Notes: generated by a model from the sequence alone, not told the origin. A stretch of DNA of 64,000 nt from Colius striatus (GCF_028858725.1 NC_084790.1:84152506-84216505); one strand, 5' to 3'. Shown: positions 26,301 to 41,300, counted from the first letter of the stretch. Translations and numbers: made by a program.

Positions 26301-29300
26301 GTATAAATGAACATCTAAATATATATGTGATATAAGCTAATGAAAATCACGTTAATATCTCTTTCAATTAATACCTTTAAATACCAAACCTTTTACAAGG
26401 AGGTGATAATGCACAATAAACTGCAGAACCATGCAATTAAAGGTATTTACTGTGTGGATGCTGACATATAATTAGCTTTGTGCATTTCAGATGTCTCTCT
26501 GGAGACCCATAAATATGTAGAAGTAAAATCAGGTCAGTAAAACATAGTCTACGAGTTTTCCATTTGGTGGAAAGAATTATTCATTAGAGAAAGGCTTGTT
26601 TTCGATGTATATCAACAGCCTGAAGTTGGGTGTCAGATTAAGACTCTCAGGAGATGTCTAGTGGTAACTCTGAAAAAAAGGTGATCAAAGGTGAACAGTA
26701 AACAATTTATGACATAGCTCTGCAGTTACTCATCACACAGTCTCACCTACACATTTATACAATCATTTTTTATTTTGCTATATTCTCAGCTTTCAGACAG
26801 TAGAGAAATTAATAAATAATATCTATAACACACTTAAGGGTTATATGCAGCAGCTAGACATTTCTAACTGAAATTCCCAGTCTTTAACACAACATAAACT
26901 CTGAAATTTTCACCTCTTGTAGCTATTACAACCCTTGAAATGTATGCCTAACATGTGCAGTTTGAGCCTGTTCATATAAAAAAACACTTCCATCCTGAAT
27001 CTCCCAGACTTTGAAGAGGCTTGAACAGATTGAGAACAGTACTGTTCGGTGCCTCACAAACAGTATGTATTTTGCTGTCGGGGGTTTTGGTTCTCTGTGC
27101 TGGAATCAATGATGGTTCAATTGTACCTGTCAAGGGTGCCTGGAGAGGGAAATCTATATTTATTAATTTCGCATGCCTTCAGGAACACATTTGGTTTTGT
27201 GCTGCACACAGTTCTTTTATATGCCAGCAATGTGCCCTCATGGCCAAGAAGCCAATGGCATCCTGGGATGCATCAAGAAGAGTGTGGGCAGCAGGTCAAG
27301 GGAGGTTCTTCTCCCTCTCTACTCTGCCCTGGTGAGGCCTCATCTGGAGTCCTGTGTCCAGTTCTGGGCTCCTCAGCTCAAGAGGGACAGGGAAGTCCTG
27401 GAGAGTCCAGCGCAGGGCCAAGATGATGAGGGGACTGGAGCATCTTTCATACGAGGCTAGGCTGCGGGAACTGGGGCTGTTCAGTCTGGAGAAGAGGAGA
27501 CTGAGGGAGGATCTTATTAACATTTATAAATATCTAAAGGGTGGGTGTCAGGAGGTTGGGACATCCCTTTTTTCTATAGTAGCCAGCAACAGGACAAGGG
27601 GTGATGGGATGAAGCTGGAACACAAAAAGTTCCACTTAAACATAAGAAAAAGCTATTTCACTGTGAGGTGAGGGAGCCCTGGCACAGGCTTCCCAGAGGG
27701 GTTGTGGAGTCTCCTTCCTTGGAGGTCTTCAAGACATGTTCCTGTGTGATCTGATCTAGGTGACCCTGCTTCTGCAGGGGGGTTGGACTAGATGATCTCT
27801 AAAGGTCCCTTCCAACCCCTACCATTCTGTGATTCTATGATATGCCAAGTGCCTAAACTAAAGACTTTGCATATACAGACCACAGATGCATACACACAAA
27901 AAAAAGGCGACAAAGATATAGGTAGATAGATAGATAGATAGATAGAAAAATACATAAACACATATACATAGAATGAGCCATTTTTCCCATGCCTCATCTG
28001 AAAGACTGCAGCTTACATTGGTTCTTTTTATGAAGAACCCTAACTAGTTAAACCAGCCGGGTGGTGGGTAGTGCTCGCTCCTACAGGATCACATTACAGC
28101 CTTAACAGGATTGCTGCAGTTGAAGGAGACTGGATGATTTTTGGCAGGTCAGACTCCCTACCTCAAAATGCTATCATCTCCACAGCTGTAGTGGTGCATA
28201 GTTACCAAAACGATGATGTTTTAAATAAAATATCCAGAGAGGGTTTTATTTATACACAGGTATTCAATGCAAGCTGTTTTGAACTCATTTTGTTTTTAAC
28301 TTACAGTCTTTCCAAGATTTCCCTGATACTTATCAAACTTGATATTATACATGGCTCAGGATTTTTAATCTCTATAATAGAGGTTCTGGGAAGATACCCC
28401 AAATATTCACCCTGTGACTGCACCGTGGATTTATGCCGATGGTCTGCAGTAGCTATGGACCTCTTTAGGAACAGCTGCAGTCAGTTTTATGATGACGCAC
28501 AAGGCTCTTCATGACCTGTATGAAGACTGGATGATGAGGGTAGATATGTATCAGTTAAAAGGAACCTACCACAAACCAGTAAGCACAAAAAGTGCAACGG
28601 CACATCTTTGCTTCTTGTATTTCCAAAACAGTTTGTATTGAGAAAAAAACTCCAGATTTATCTTTATAGAACACTTTTCTCCTACTAGGCCCTGGAAAGA
28701 TTTCAAGTTAGATTATGTTTTACTAGAATATACATTCTATTATGAAGACAGCTTTAGGCTATATTCTCTGGTGTGCTCTGTGTGTATCAATACTGTTACG
28801 TTGGGACATTCTACACACAAGTCTGACTCTCCCACGCTGCCACATACTGACATATAGCATTGGTGGAATGGTAAGAGGGTGACAGAAGTCACCCTCCTGC
28901 ATTCTGCACAAATGCTTATGGTATAATCCAAAATGGCCCCAAGGTCTTGAAGGAGGAAAGTGGCACTTGGGTATCCTTGGCATCTTGTGTACCAATATCA
29001 AACAGCCAAAGCAAACTGGAAATCTCTTTTTTTCGTACAGTTTGTGCTAACATTTGTGATTCATACAAAGAGAGGTCTCTGCAGTAATTCCCTCGGGTGT
29101 TGGTACCTGGTGCCTGTGTCACTGCCACTCTTCACTGCTCCGTCCTCCGTGAAATTAAGGGTGCCGGTCCAATTTGCCAATTCCTCTCCATTCTGCCAGC
29201 TAAACTGCAGCCCTCTAGCAAGAAAACGAGGCAGTTGATATTTTACATCATTCATAAATTAAGTCTATCAGCATGAGTTTTCACGTCCTTTTTCTTGACA

Positions 29301-32300
29301 CAGAAATACAACTATGATACATTCATCAAAAACAATAAAAAGATATCAAGAACCACAAGATATCATGTTACTAGCAGAAACAATTAATTTTCACTTCCCA
29401 TAGTTTCTGTAAGTCCTGAGCTGAAAACAATGCCAAACTGGAATGCCAGTAGTCATCTCTGCACATTAACAACATACATATGTGTGGAGCGGAGCAAGGT
29501 GGAAATTTCAGACGGAGACATGTGGAACCCTCGCGGCCAAAGAGATAAATCCTCCAAACTCCATTTTTATCTCTACAGTAGTTGCTAAATGTGGTGGGCA
29601 ATGGGTCCTTACTCTGATATGTTGGCCATGCTAGTAAAGGATTAGTCATTTGACTGCTTCTCTTAAGTTAAGCCACATCGCTCTTTGCCTGGTTTGGGAA
29701 AAGGACATTTTTTTAAGGTAATGCATATCACAATCACCACCACTCTTTTTTTTCCACAACTTACACAAATTCATGATGCCTGCAGTATCCTGGGAATAAC
29801 ACCTACAGCTGGGTGAAAATCTCACATGCAAGTAAAAAAATCTGGGTCTGAAGAAATATTCGACACCAAGAGTCAAATATTTCCCTTAGCTCAGAAATCA
29901 AAGAGAAGTGACCTTGCAGATTGTTATTTTTCATCTTCTCCATTTAAACCAAATTTAATGACTTCAGAAGCCTGGCATCTGAGCTGTGAACCCTTGGGGC
30001 TGCCAATACTGAAAGGTAACTTCCTGGCTGAGTTTCGTGGGGACAGCCAAGAAGGAATCTGCCAGCCCATTCTGCCTGAAAGAAAGGGCAAACAGGACCC
30101 ACTGTTTTTTCTGGTCAACAGGCGTATTACACAGACTGGAGAAATTCCGAGACCACCATCCACCTCTAGTCTAATTGAGAGTTAAACACACAGGAAATTG
30201 AGAAGGAATCAAATGAGGTGTTAAAATAAGGCCTTTCTGCTCCCTGCAGCAGAAAAAGGGAGTAGCTCTAAACAGCTCCAAAAACACATAGTAGAAGATT
30301 ATTTGTTCTGTGTTGTGGAAATGTGTGCACATAACTTCTCGTTGCCATAGTTGTTTTAAGGCAACCTTGTCTAACTTCAAGTATCTGCAGTGCAGGCATT
30401 TCCACATGAACTATTTCTCTTCATTCTTAAAAATCAGTAGAGATTGCCTCGCTACAGTTAGTTGAGGGAAGGACTCACCCAATCAAAGGGTGGCCTTCAC
30501 CCTAGAGTGAACTGATCCATGCCCCAAACTCTCCCCCCAACAGCACTACAGGCAGCCCAGGGTTCTTGTAGTGTGGGGGTGGATGACAGAAGGACCCTGC
30601 CACCCCAGCACAGTGCACCACACCACAAATGTTTTTTCTGACCTAAATCCAAGACATTCTGAAAGAATTTAAGAAATTAAGAAGTCAGTTATTGTATGTT
30701 CTGTGCCTTTTAATCTTTTTTTGTTTGTTTTATTGAAAATGGACCTTTTGGTTAGGCATTTTGAGGGAGAACCACATCAAAGGCTGTATAGGCTATCTAT
30801 AAGGTAGTACAGTGCTGCGACTTGTCAGGGAGTCCCAAACCTGCTGTGCTGCTCTGACAGTTTTTAATCAGCTGAGGCTGCCTAAGACATGATTTCCAAG
30901 TAGAATATCAGGTGAAAAAAAAATATGGGAAAATCCTCAAATCCACTAAGACACCATCACTTTTAAGCTTGTTGAAATAAACACTTGTGACCCTCCCTCA
31001 TGTGTCACAGCCTAACACATTTTTCTGCCACACTGATAACTGGTACAGAGACGTGTCTCCTTTGAACAGATTTGTCTTTGTAAAAGGCATCTAAATATAT
31101 GACCTTAAAAACACATTTTAATTGCTAATGGCAGCACTGAATGGTAAGTGGGGAGAGTGGAAAGGTGTGGGAAAACACGGTTGGATTTGTATGTTTTATT
31201 TGGATTTAAATCAGATAGTTTGTGCTTAGATAGTTACTTGCAAACTGAAACAGAGAGTACCAATCTAGATAAATAGCTGGTGTCAGTGTGTCCTTCAGAG
31301 GTGATCTCTCCTAAAGCACAGCCAGTATTCAGGTAGATTAAATGAAGAATTAAAACATTCAGTGAAGTCCTTTCCCTCTGTGAAACCTCATTCCACATGT
31401 AGCAGCTGGAAGGACAGCTAAAGAAATGCCCCAAAGCAGAGAGGGGTGAATTTGTCTATAAAGCAAAAGAAATGATAAAACCACTTTTTAATGCCCTCCT
31501 CTGATCAAGCTTTTTTTTTTGGAACAGCGTGTACTGCAGCTGAGGCATCAAGTTTAAAGGAGGACGTGCACATTTTGGGTAAGATCCAAGAGGAGATCAG
31601 GAAGACTAACACTGAGGAATGGTAGCTATGTCTTATGATGAACAGCTTAAAATACTTAGCTTTGAAATGGCAGAATGAGAGATCTAATTAAGGTACAAAA
31701 ATATCTAATGAGGGCAAGCAAGGGACTGGGAATGACACTTGTACATGGTGAGGACCAAGTGCAAAGTTGTGAGCCGAGCCTAGGGTTAGGAGCAAGCTAA
31801 GTGTCTGACCCTGAACCAGACAGGGAAAGGGACCACGCAGTGCTCTTCTTCCAACAACTCCTCCCGAGGTTAACAGCACGTAGACTGATATATACGCAAA
31901 ACACCCACTGACGAAACATTTCACAGCTCATAGGACTGCGTGTCTCACTGTGAGTCTGCAAGACTGAGGCCAAGCTGCTTTATGGCATTTGCTGGAGTGA
32001 TGGCACAACAAATGTCTTCCGCCCCGTAAGAACAACTCCCATGAATAATGTAGTATTAGGACTGAGTAGAAATCAAGGGTGAGGCATTTAAAAACACCGA
32101 CCTGAATTAATTCTGTTCCTAACAGGACCACGGAGAGTTTTACCACTTACTTCAATCAGCCTTGAGTTGAGAGATTTAAATTTTAATAATGTAAACTTTT
32201 CGAAACCTCTTAGTTGTGAGTTCTAAGTGTTCACAAAAGCTGTCTAGCCAAATCTGCAAACAGCCTGAGAAAACAGAAGAGAGACTTGAACTGTTCCATC

Positions 32301-35300
32301 ACCATAGAACACAAAAGTGGGAGCTGGAACACAAAAAGTTCCATTTAAACATAAGGAAAAGCTATTTCACTGTGAAGTGAGGGAGCCTTGGCACAGGCTG
32401 CCCAGGGAGGGTGTGGAGTCTCCTTCCTTGGAGGTCTTCAAGACCTGCCTGGACATGTTCCTGTGCAACCTGATCTAAGTGAACCTGCTTCTACAGGGGG
32501 TTGGACTAGATGATGTCTAAAGGTCCCTTCCAACCCCTACCATTCCATGATTCCATGATTCTATATATCTTTGGCATATTACTGTAGTTAAATTCTACCA
32601 TGTTCGCTCTCAACAGTAATTACCTTTAAACAGTTAAACAAAGAAGAGGTACATTTACCTTCTGTGAATAAGAACTGCAACAGAAAAGCACATGCAGGAT
32701 GGAAACACAGAAAGAAGCAGAACAAAAAAAAGAGGGTAAGGAAAGATTAAAATAAGGAAAGCTGAGGAAATGTCTTAGGCATAGAGGTGTGCTGTGTAAT
32801 TTAAGCAGTTCATGTCAAAGAGGTTTCTTTTAATAAAAAAAAAAAAAAAAAAGAAGTTAATTCTAAGCCTGGGATCAATACCAATGATTACCAATGGTGG
32901 AACTTTGCCATTTGCTCACTTTGCTCTAATGTTATTTCCTTCTAAAATTAGTAAGTTTCTCCAACGCACGATGCTGATGATGACAAGGGAAGGCTTTACC
33001 ATAACCAGAAGTACTCTTAGTGCAAAGATGTGATGTTTTGCCCATTCACTGCAAGTCAATTTCTCAACAACATTTATGGACATCGTTGATCACAGGACAT
33101 AACTCTAGCAAATAAGAGCAAATGTGAGCAATGTCATGCCTTGCATTAGAGAAACACTGTTAAGTTGGATGCCTCAGCAACAAAGAAATTGAGTTTCAGG
33201 TAAATGTCAAAGCAATATTTTGATCCTAATTGGTAACTGTAATGTTGAATCAGTATGTGGTCAAATAAACACTGGCTTAATGTAAGAATAGCAGAAGGGG
33301 GTGAAAAACCAGAAAATTAACAAAGCAGCAGTAATTCTGAAGGGCTTGTCAAGACCAGCTTTCAAGAAGCAGCAGGAAGCAAAGCAAAAAGCCTGTTTCC
33401 ACAATCGAAACAAGAAACAACTCTGGCACAAGCGGAGGTTTTAATAGCAGAGGATGTCAAATAATTACAGGGTTTTTAAACTATAAGACAAGAATGAGCA
33501 AATGGATAGATTGCAGCAAGGAGCCTGGTACCATGCTACCATCACACTGAGGTCCCACCCCAGGGGTGTTCCCTTGCATTTATAAAGAGCGACGGCAAGA
33601 TGAAAATTCATCTCAGATAAGAAGGCAAGGCTTTTAAAAGGGAGCTATTCTACATCTAAATGGTGAAGACCCAAAAGAGTTTAAGCACAGCTGGCAGACC
33701 TCTCTGGGCTCTAATCAAGGAGCAGGCCACGATCATATATCCATTAGAATTTATTCAGGGGAGACCCATGTGCTTTCAAGGCAGAAGAGCAGTTAGGCAC
33801 AAGTGGCTGAGTAACGCTGTGATAAGCACGTGTGGGCGATGAGGGCTGAGAGGCAACAGGGATGTCACATAGGTGGTGAGAGGAAAGGGCATGGAAAAGC
33901 ACCTGCCACTTCAGTGCTAATCCACTCCTCCAAAACCATCAACTCATCTCATTTAATCCCAGCCATCGGGCTATTTCCAGTTATATTTCAAGGTGACAGC
34001 TAACACTATCCCTATGCTGCATCTACATGAAACCAAAAAGCAAGCAAAACCAGACAGAAAACAATGTCACATCAGTGAAGCTAAGCCAAAATCTGACTCA
34101 GCTTGCTGGCCAACCACAGATGGTCAAGCAAGGGGAAGCACAAGAGTTTATAGACTCCTTGTTTGAAGGGGTGAAAGGAAGACATGAACGCCATCAAGAG
34201 CAAGGCAAATTACTGCATGTTCTCTCTAGAGCTCCCTTTCTTACTTGCCTCTACTTTCCCTGCTCAGTCTTTCTAGCAGTTCTCCTATCTCTTCTCTATA
34301 TGCATTCTCCCTAGCAGGGAGGCCATTAGGACATGACAGCAAGCCCAGCTTTTGTGACTCTGGCTCTTGTTTAGTTACAAGCTAATACTATACACATTAA
34401 TTCTGTACATATCATTAACAATGTTATAACCATATGCCTCCAGGCCTGGTGATGTTGCTACGCTAACCTGTGACATACTATTCCAACACAGAAGACATAT
34501 ACAATCCCTGCCCTGACAAACAGACAGTCAAGGCCACATGTACTAAAGTCAGTGGGAAATAACTTACTTTCACTGTACCCCAGTTTCTCTATTTCATAGT
34601 TCTTGTGCCCTTGAGAGGGGGAACTGAATACTTCAGTGTTACATTACTCTCTTTGAAAATGGAAAGTGGTGCCCTTAGTCTCCTAACAGGGATGTCACAG
34701 AGGTACTGGAAAGTCTTATGGTTAATCTTGCTGAAGATCCAGTTCCTTCCTTCTGTGAAATAAGGAAACTATGACTCACTGTGTCTGCAGGGTGTATGGA
34801 AAAGAAAATTAAAACAATGTTATGCATAAATGACCTGCAGATAAGGGTGACTGAAAACACTAATGTGGATCAGAGAGTAAGAAGAGGCTGGGTAAGAAAG
34901 GGCAATATCAGGAGTCTCCGATGTGACAAAGTGCTGCACAAGTGAAGACAAGAATAGCAGATAACAAGCAACAATTAGAGGAGTTTTGGAGAAAAAGCAA
35001 GGATACGTTTGTTTTTCATGTAGGCCAGAAACAGGAAGTTTATTTACACTGCAGTTTCAAATACATCAGGGGTGCTTGGAAGGAGTAACCAGGTAACAAC
35101 AAGAGGCTCAGATCAAACGCAACCCATTAGAGTCAAGCCAGATTAGTCTGTGACTCAAAACTCTCCTTTCCTGACAAAAGGGCCGGACTTAGCCTCTGAA
35201 CAAAATGAAATTAGACAAGAGAAAGGCGAATGCTTACTTGACTAGTTTAGTATCACTTCAAACACTCAATCCATTTTGAAATAAATATTCAAGACACAGC

Positions 35301-38300
35301 AATCTAGAAAGACACAGCACAGATGAAAGAAAGAAACACAAACCTTCCTGTAGCAGTACAGGTCCAATTCACCTGTGTATAGTGCCAGAGAACTATCATG
35401 TATGCATTGACTTCTTTCAGTGGAGCATCCACTGACACAACTCTACCAGGCATTGCACAAAGAAATGAAACGTTTTTGGGGCCAACTCATGTGCTTGAGT
35501 AGGATATTCCCCTTCTTATGTGAGCCTATAACTCACATTTGCTTTCAGTGGAAGCAGAGTTGAATGTGATCAATCGGGTTTAGAAAAGTAACTAGTTCTT
35601 CAGTAAAATTAGCAGAATGCAAGTTTTAGTCTGGATGTATACACTCATTGCTCACTCCATCAATAGAGACCAATCCTTGCCTCAGCGACCTACAGCAAAC
35701 CAACTGACATCAGGGAACTGCTGAGCTGATTGTTTGCTATCTTATCGAGAGAAAACCATTAGAAAAGGTTTTGAGAACATGAAAATACCTGGTAAAGCAG
35801 GGACAGTATATTGACAGCAAAAAGGAAGGAATTAAATAATACAAGTCTCATGAAAAGCCAAAAAAATACAGATGGAGAACGTGGGAAATGGACACATTTG
35901 GCTACACCACACACTTGGCCATACAGTATTATACCAGGGACAAGCTTGGCTCTACATGTTAGAGGCAAATGGTTGTAATAAAGTGGTGGAGGAGTATATT
36001 TTGACTAGCAGAAAGAGCAAAATTGGAAACATAGGTGGGAAGCTTCTGGATTATAACCACTATCGCACAGAAGAAGTTTTGTTTCATGCAGCACATTTCA
36101 CATTCAGGTTAAACTTTGTGTCAGGTATTCACATGCAACATTTGAAAAACCTGATCCAAAGTCACTTCCCAAGAAAGATACAATAGACTCAACGCCAACA
36201 TTTAAAGAGTCTGCTTAAACAGAATGAAGAGCGGGCTAGGACGTCAAGGACATCAAAGGATACCTTTCAAAACAATACAATCTTTCTTTTTTTCATCCGT
36301 GGCTGGAAGATAAACACTGAAGGAGTACTGCATGACCTGTGTCAATTCTATTTATAACAATTACTCACAATTAAAATATTGTTATTTGTAGTAATTAGAG
36401 GCAACACGAAACCCACAATAGAATGAGCTGATGGTGAGGGAGGTTGTTTTCCAGAAAAAAAAGGCCAGTCAAGCCCCCTGCACAGAACACCCACAGGAAG
36501 TCCCACAATGTTTAAGATATCAGAAAATTCTGACACTTGAGATGGTAGCTCACTGCAAAGACACCTGACACAGCATGGGTACCACGGCCGTCTCACCACA
36601 GCATTAGAGATCCGGCTGAGCTAATTGCTTTGCATCTCATGTTTCCAAAACTAATATATTTAGCACCAGGTCAAGTGTCCCTACATTGCACTATATTCTT
36701 CGGTGTAAACATACCCACAGAGGCCCATTTGCACTAGGATTCATGGTGAAGGTGACGAGCAAAATGCCCTTTAAAGTCAAGTGAATGTATCTGTATCCAG
36801 TATCAGCCAAAGCAGTAGGAAACATTCCCTCTCTCTGTGTGCAGGAGTGGATGTTACAGTCTCCTCCTGCCATTTGCGCAAACCCTCCAAATCGTTTACT
36901 GCCCAAGAATTTCAGCTGAGGCTGTGAAAAGCCTAGCTTTGGCTGGTTTTGTTCTTATGGAAAGTGCTGTGAAACTGCGAGTGACAGAGATTGGTTTTAA
37001 GGTTTTCATCATGAGAACTAAAGCATAAAATTAAATAAAGGGGACATGGAAGGACAGTGACTATCAGGGCTGATGAAAAAGCAAAACAGATGCAAGGAAT
37101 GGAGGGCAAGGATGCCTCAAAGAAATGAGAGGTTAAGTCCACAATTTGCCTGAGGGAGGCACAGACTGCTGAGCAATGAATGCACTTGAATTAAAAAATG
37201 AGGAAAGAAATGAAAGAGCAATCAAGGGTAAGAATGAGGCACAGCGAAAGTATGAAAATACAGAGCTTTGCACAGAGATGATCTCTGAACCAAACCCAGC
37301 AAGCATAAGAATGATCAGAAAACTCCAATCAGATCAAAACCAAAAGACCGAATTACTAGGAAGTCTGCAACAGCAGACACTGAGGTCAGTGGTTGAGGAT
37401 GTGATTGCTCAGAGTTGGGGCTGTGGGGGACACAAATGTAGCACAACTCAAAACAGGAAGACTGGGCTCTGGGTCTGGCTTCCTACAAAGATGGGTGAAA
37501 CTCAACTTTGTGCTTGCTCATACACACAGAAAGCAATTTTTCAAAACAGCATAAAACAAGATGATGGCAGACTGTAACAGAGGTGTTTTTGAAAGAAATG
37601 TCACAGGGTTTAACCACTTGGGACAAAAGGGCTTTGATTCACAGCTGTTAGGATGCTGGGCATTGACAAAACTCAACCATTGCTTTGTCATACTGAGGCA
37701 ACTCATCGGAGTAAAGTGCAGAAAGTGGAGTTAGCCAAAGCCAAATACTCAAAAAGAGCTGTTTGCTTGGACAGAGGGAGGCCCAGATCCCCACACAACA
37801 AAGTTAGACTCAAGCAAGCTGCTATTGAATAGTTTGTGAATTAGAATTAGGATTTAATTGTCTCTTGTGTATTAATCATCAAGGATAATGGTCACATTAT
37901 GGCTGGTAAACGGGACACCTGTAATTCACCATGCCAGAGCAAGAAGCTCTTGCAGAGCTCTTACAGCCCAATGGGATTCAACAAGTGAATCATTCCTGTG
38001 CAGAGTGGTCTCATGAGAACTGGTTTAGGGACTGCCAGGTGGCCATTGCCACGGAAAAAAGGGGTAAGTGTCTGTAAGTTGCTCTGTAGTGACTCACAGC
38101 CACCGTGGTTTAAGTTCAAGGATGGACCGTGGGGAATGACACACTCAGGATAATGCCATTTACACGTGTAATATGATGAAATACCTTCATCACCTTAATT
38201 AACTTTCATTTGTTGTTCAAGCTCATTCTCTGGAGGTCTTCAAAACCCACATGGACGCATTCCTGTGTGACCTGATCTAGGTGGGACCTGCTTTGGCAGG

Positions 38301-41300
38301 GGTGTTGGACTAGGTGATCTCTACGGTTCCCTTCCAACCCTCTGCCGTTCTGTGATTCTATGATTTGGGGAATGGAGAAAGACTAGCAATTCCCAGACTA
38401 GATCAGCAAGTGTTTTTATCATCTTAACAGTAGAGGTGCAACACAATGATACTAGAAATCAAGCAAGTCTAGAGGAAGCATGGATTCAAACCCTATCTGT
38501 TTTCTGCATGAGAGCCAGAGAGAGCACTGCTAGGGAGCAAGAGAGGAAACAAGCATACCCTTATGCTCTGGTACTAAAAATCTCAGTCACTTGATGCTTT
38601 TCTTTAAAAGCAAATTAAAACTGTGGGTCAGGAAAAAAAAACCCCTCCAAGTAGAAGATGATTTTGGCTTTGGGACACTTTGCACAATAAGTCTCTGGTT
38701 CAGGCTGTGGTAGAGCTGTGTTTGCAAATGCTTGCAGAGCTTTAATTCACATGCATATACTTGTAAGCTCTCTCCTTTTATTTGATATGGGAAGACAGGA
38801 GCATTACGTAAAGGAACCAACACTGGCAATGAGAAAGGGAATGAGATGACCAGTGGGGAATGACCTTGCAGGCAGCTGAGTTATCTATCAGCTTCCTGTT
38901 CATTCTATCCCCTCCATCTCAATGCTAGCTCTCCCCTGAGTTCTCCCCCAGCACGGGCTCCAGTGCTCTTCTGACCTCTTGGGGCACTCATTCAGCCAGC
39001 TCCTCTTTGCAGGATTAGTCCTCCATACACTTGAAATGCTCTGGGAGTACCCTGTAGTAAGAACAGCATGGCTGGATTCTTTGCTTCTCCTGCTATGCCA
39101 GGCTAGATCCAGTCACTTTAGGATGATGACCATATCCCATACATATGCATATTGGAGTATGCAGCTTCAAAGACTTTGCTGTCTTCTGATGTTTCCAATA
39201 CTCTTCAAGAAAACCAACCAATACCAAGACCTGCTCTGAAGCCACATCTTGGGGTTCAGTGAGGTGACTCACGGGTCACATGTCAATTCGTTGGGATAAT
39301 ATTTCACTCTGGTTAGAAACAGAGTGGGCACAGAGCTTTGTGTTAGAGAGGTGACTCACTAGGTGACCTTCAGTCTATGTCTCTTGGGAAAAAGTATTGA
39401 AATGCAAAAAGACTTTTAAACACTGGAAGACATTCTTAGGTCATGGTTAACATCTCCACAAAGTGTTACAAATGGGCCAGAGGGGCACAAGACAGGGACA
39501 GGGAGCTCTCAACTGGCATGAGTTGGCTGCAGATCTTCCAAAGCCCAGCTTCAGACAAAATACACATGCACATGGCACATGCAGCCTCCATGTCCACATT
39601 GCAAGCACTGCAGTTGCCGATATAAGTAAGATCTGATCTTGTCTTGCAGCATGGTGCAGAGTAAACGACCTCTCAGAACATAGTCCAGGTTTATTTTCTG
39701 TGGGTTTATTCCTTATTTGCCCATGCTGTGCAAAAGATTATCGTAAGCTATCTTTCTTATGCAGGTGAGGAAAGATGACTGGGGACTGATTGGCAGCCGT
39801 TGAATAAAAGCTGCTTCAGAAATAGTAAAATGATTGTATAACCTTAAGTTACAAAAGTTTTATATCAGTTATATTGTACACACATGTAAGAGTGATGTTT
39901 TATTCTTGTTTAAAAGATGTAAACATTTCAGATAACACAGGCTGCGTGCATGGGAAGGTTTGCTGTCCCTTGCTGTGTGATTCTGTGTGTTATTGTACGT
40001 GACCCCTCTGACTGACCCCAGGGTAAGCTTTGTTTAAAGTCTTCAATAGTTTAGAAAATGTGTTCTCACTTTTCTGGGGGAAAAAAAATTGTTTTAAAGG
40101 GGCAGATTCCTTTCTTCACCTCATGCAAAAGACAGGCTGCTAAAAGGAAAAACACCACAGTGTTTAGTGAAGTCTCTGCTAATAGAATATTGGTATATAG
40201 GAAAAGTATTGTTCTGATTATTTTCCCTTTCCCAGAGAAGGCAAGGACTACAGATTGGGAGTTGAAGACAGGGACATTTTTTTTTACTGTAGTGGCAGTT
40301 TCTTGATGTAATCCAGGATTACTCCCTGCTGGCCAAACAAGAGTTCTCAAAAAAAGGCCAGCCCTCAGCTCAGTATCTGATTCAAAAGAAAATGCAGCTG
40401 AAAGATGAGCATTGAAAAGATGAGTCAATACAAAAGCAAGCGGCAGCTTTGGATTTAAGCAGAAGACCACAGCATTTAACCTACTTTAGCAGATCAATGC
40501 AGTGGATTTTTAATCATCACATTAATCCTAAAATAAAAATAATTACCCCAGAGATCCGTATTAAAGACCCTTAATTATATCTCATTTCATCATCCTTTTT
40601 ACTCGGGATCAGGAGCTACAGAGAGCAGAGCTTCCCCATGTCATTTTCCAGCTTGCAGTTTAACTCTCGTGTTAGGACTTTAGCTGCTATTGTGGGGACA
40701 AGGCATCGGCCTTTGATTCTGCCTTCCAACAACACGGTACAAAACAGCAGGGGAAGGAGCAGAGAACACTATATGGTGGGTGAAAAATGTATGAATACCA
40801 AGAAATTCAATCTCTACGTTTTCCTCTTCTTCCAGCAATGCCGGGAGCTCATTAATGTCTTATGAAGGGGAAAGCAAGGACTTGACTAGAGGCTCGGGCT
40901 CTTATCAAATTTCACTGAGCAGAGGTTCTTTCCTGGAACACCATCTCCTACCTGCAGTCCTGCCATTCCCACAGCTAGCCTTTGGAAGCATGGCTGTGAA
41001 CATACACAGGACTACAAGCCTCCAAGGCACCCTCTATGGAGAGCTTCACCGGATTTTTGTGGCAATAAACCCAGCCCATACCCTGCTTGTAAAGGCAGGA
41101 GGCATGGCATAGCTTACAGCCATACAGTGAACTTTTCCCTCTTTCTCCCAGAAAAGGGTGCTTTTGTTCACACTGTTTGTTGGGACCAGGCCCTAGTCTC
41201 TCTTGCCCCTTGCATTGTGTCCAAGCTGCTTGTTTCCAGTCAGATTGCCGCCGTCTCTACCCATTTCCACCACCTTCCTGCAAAGAAACAAGCTAGTCCT

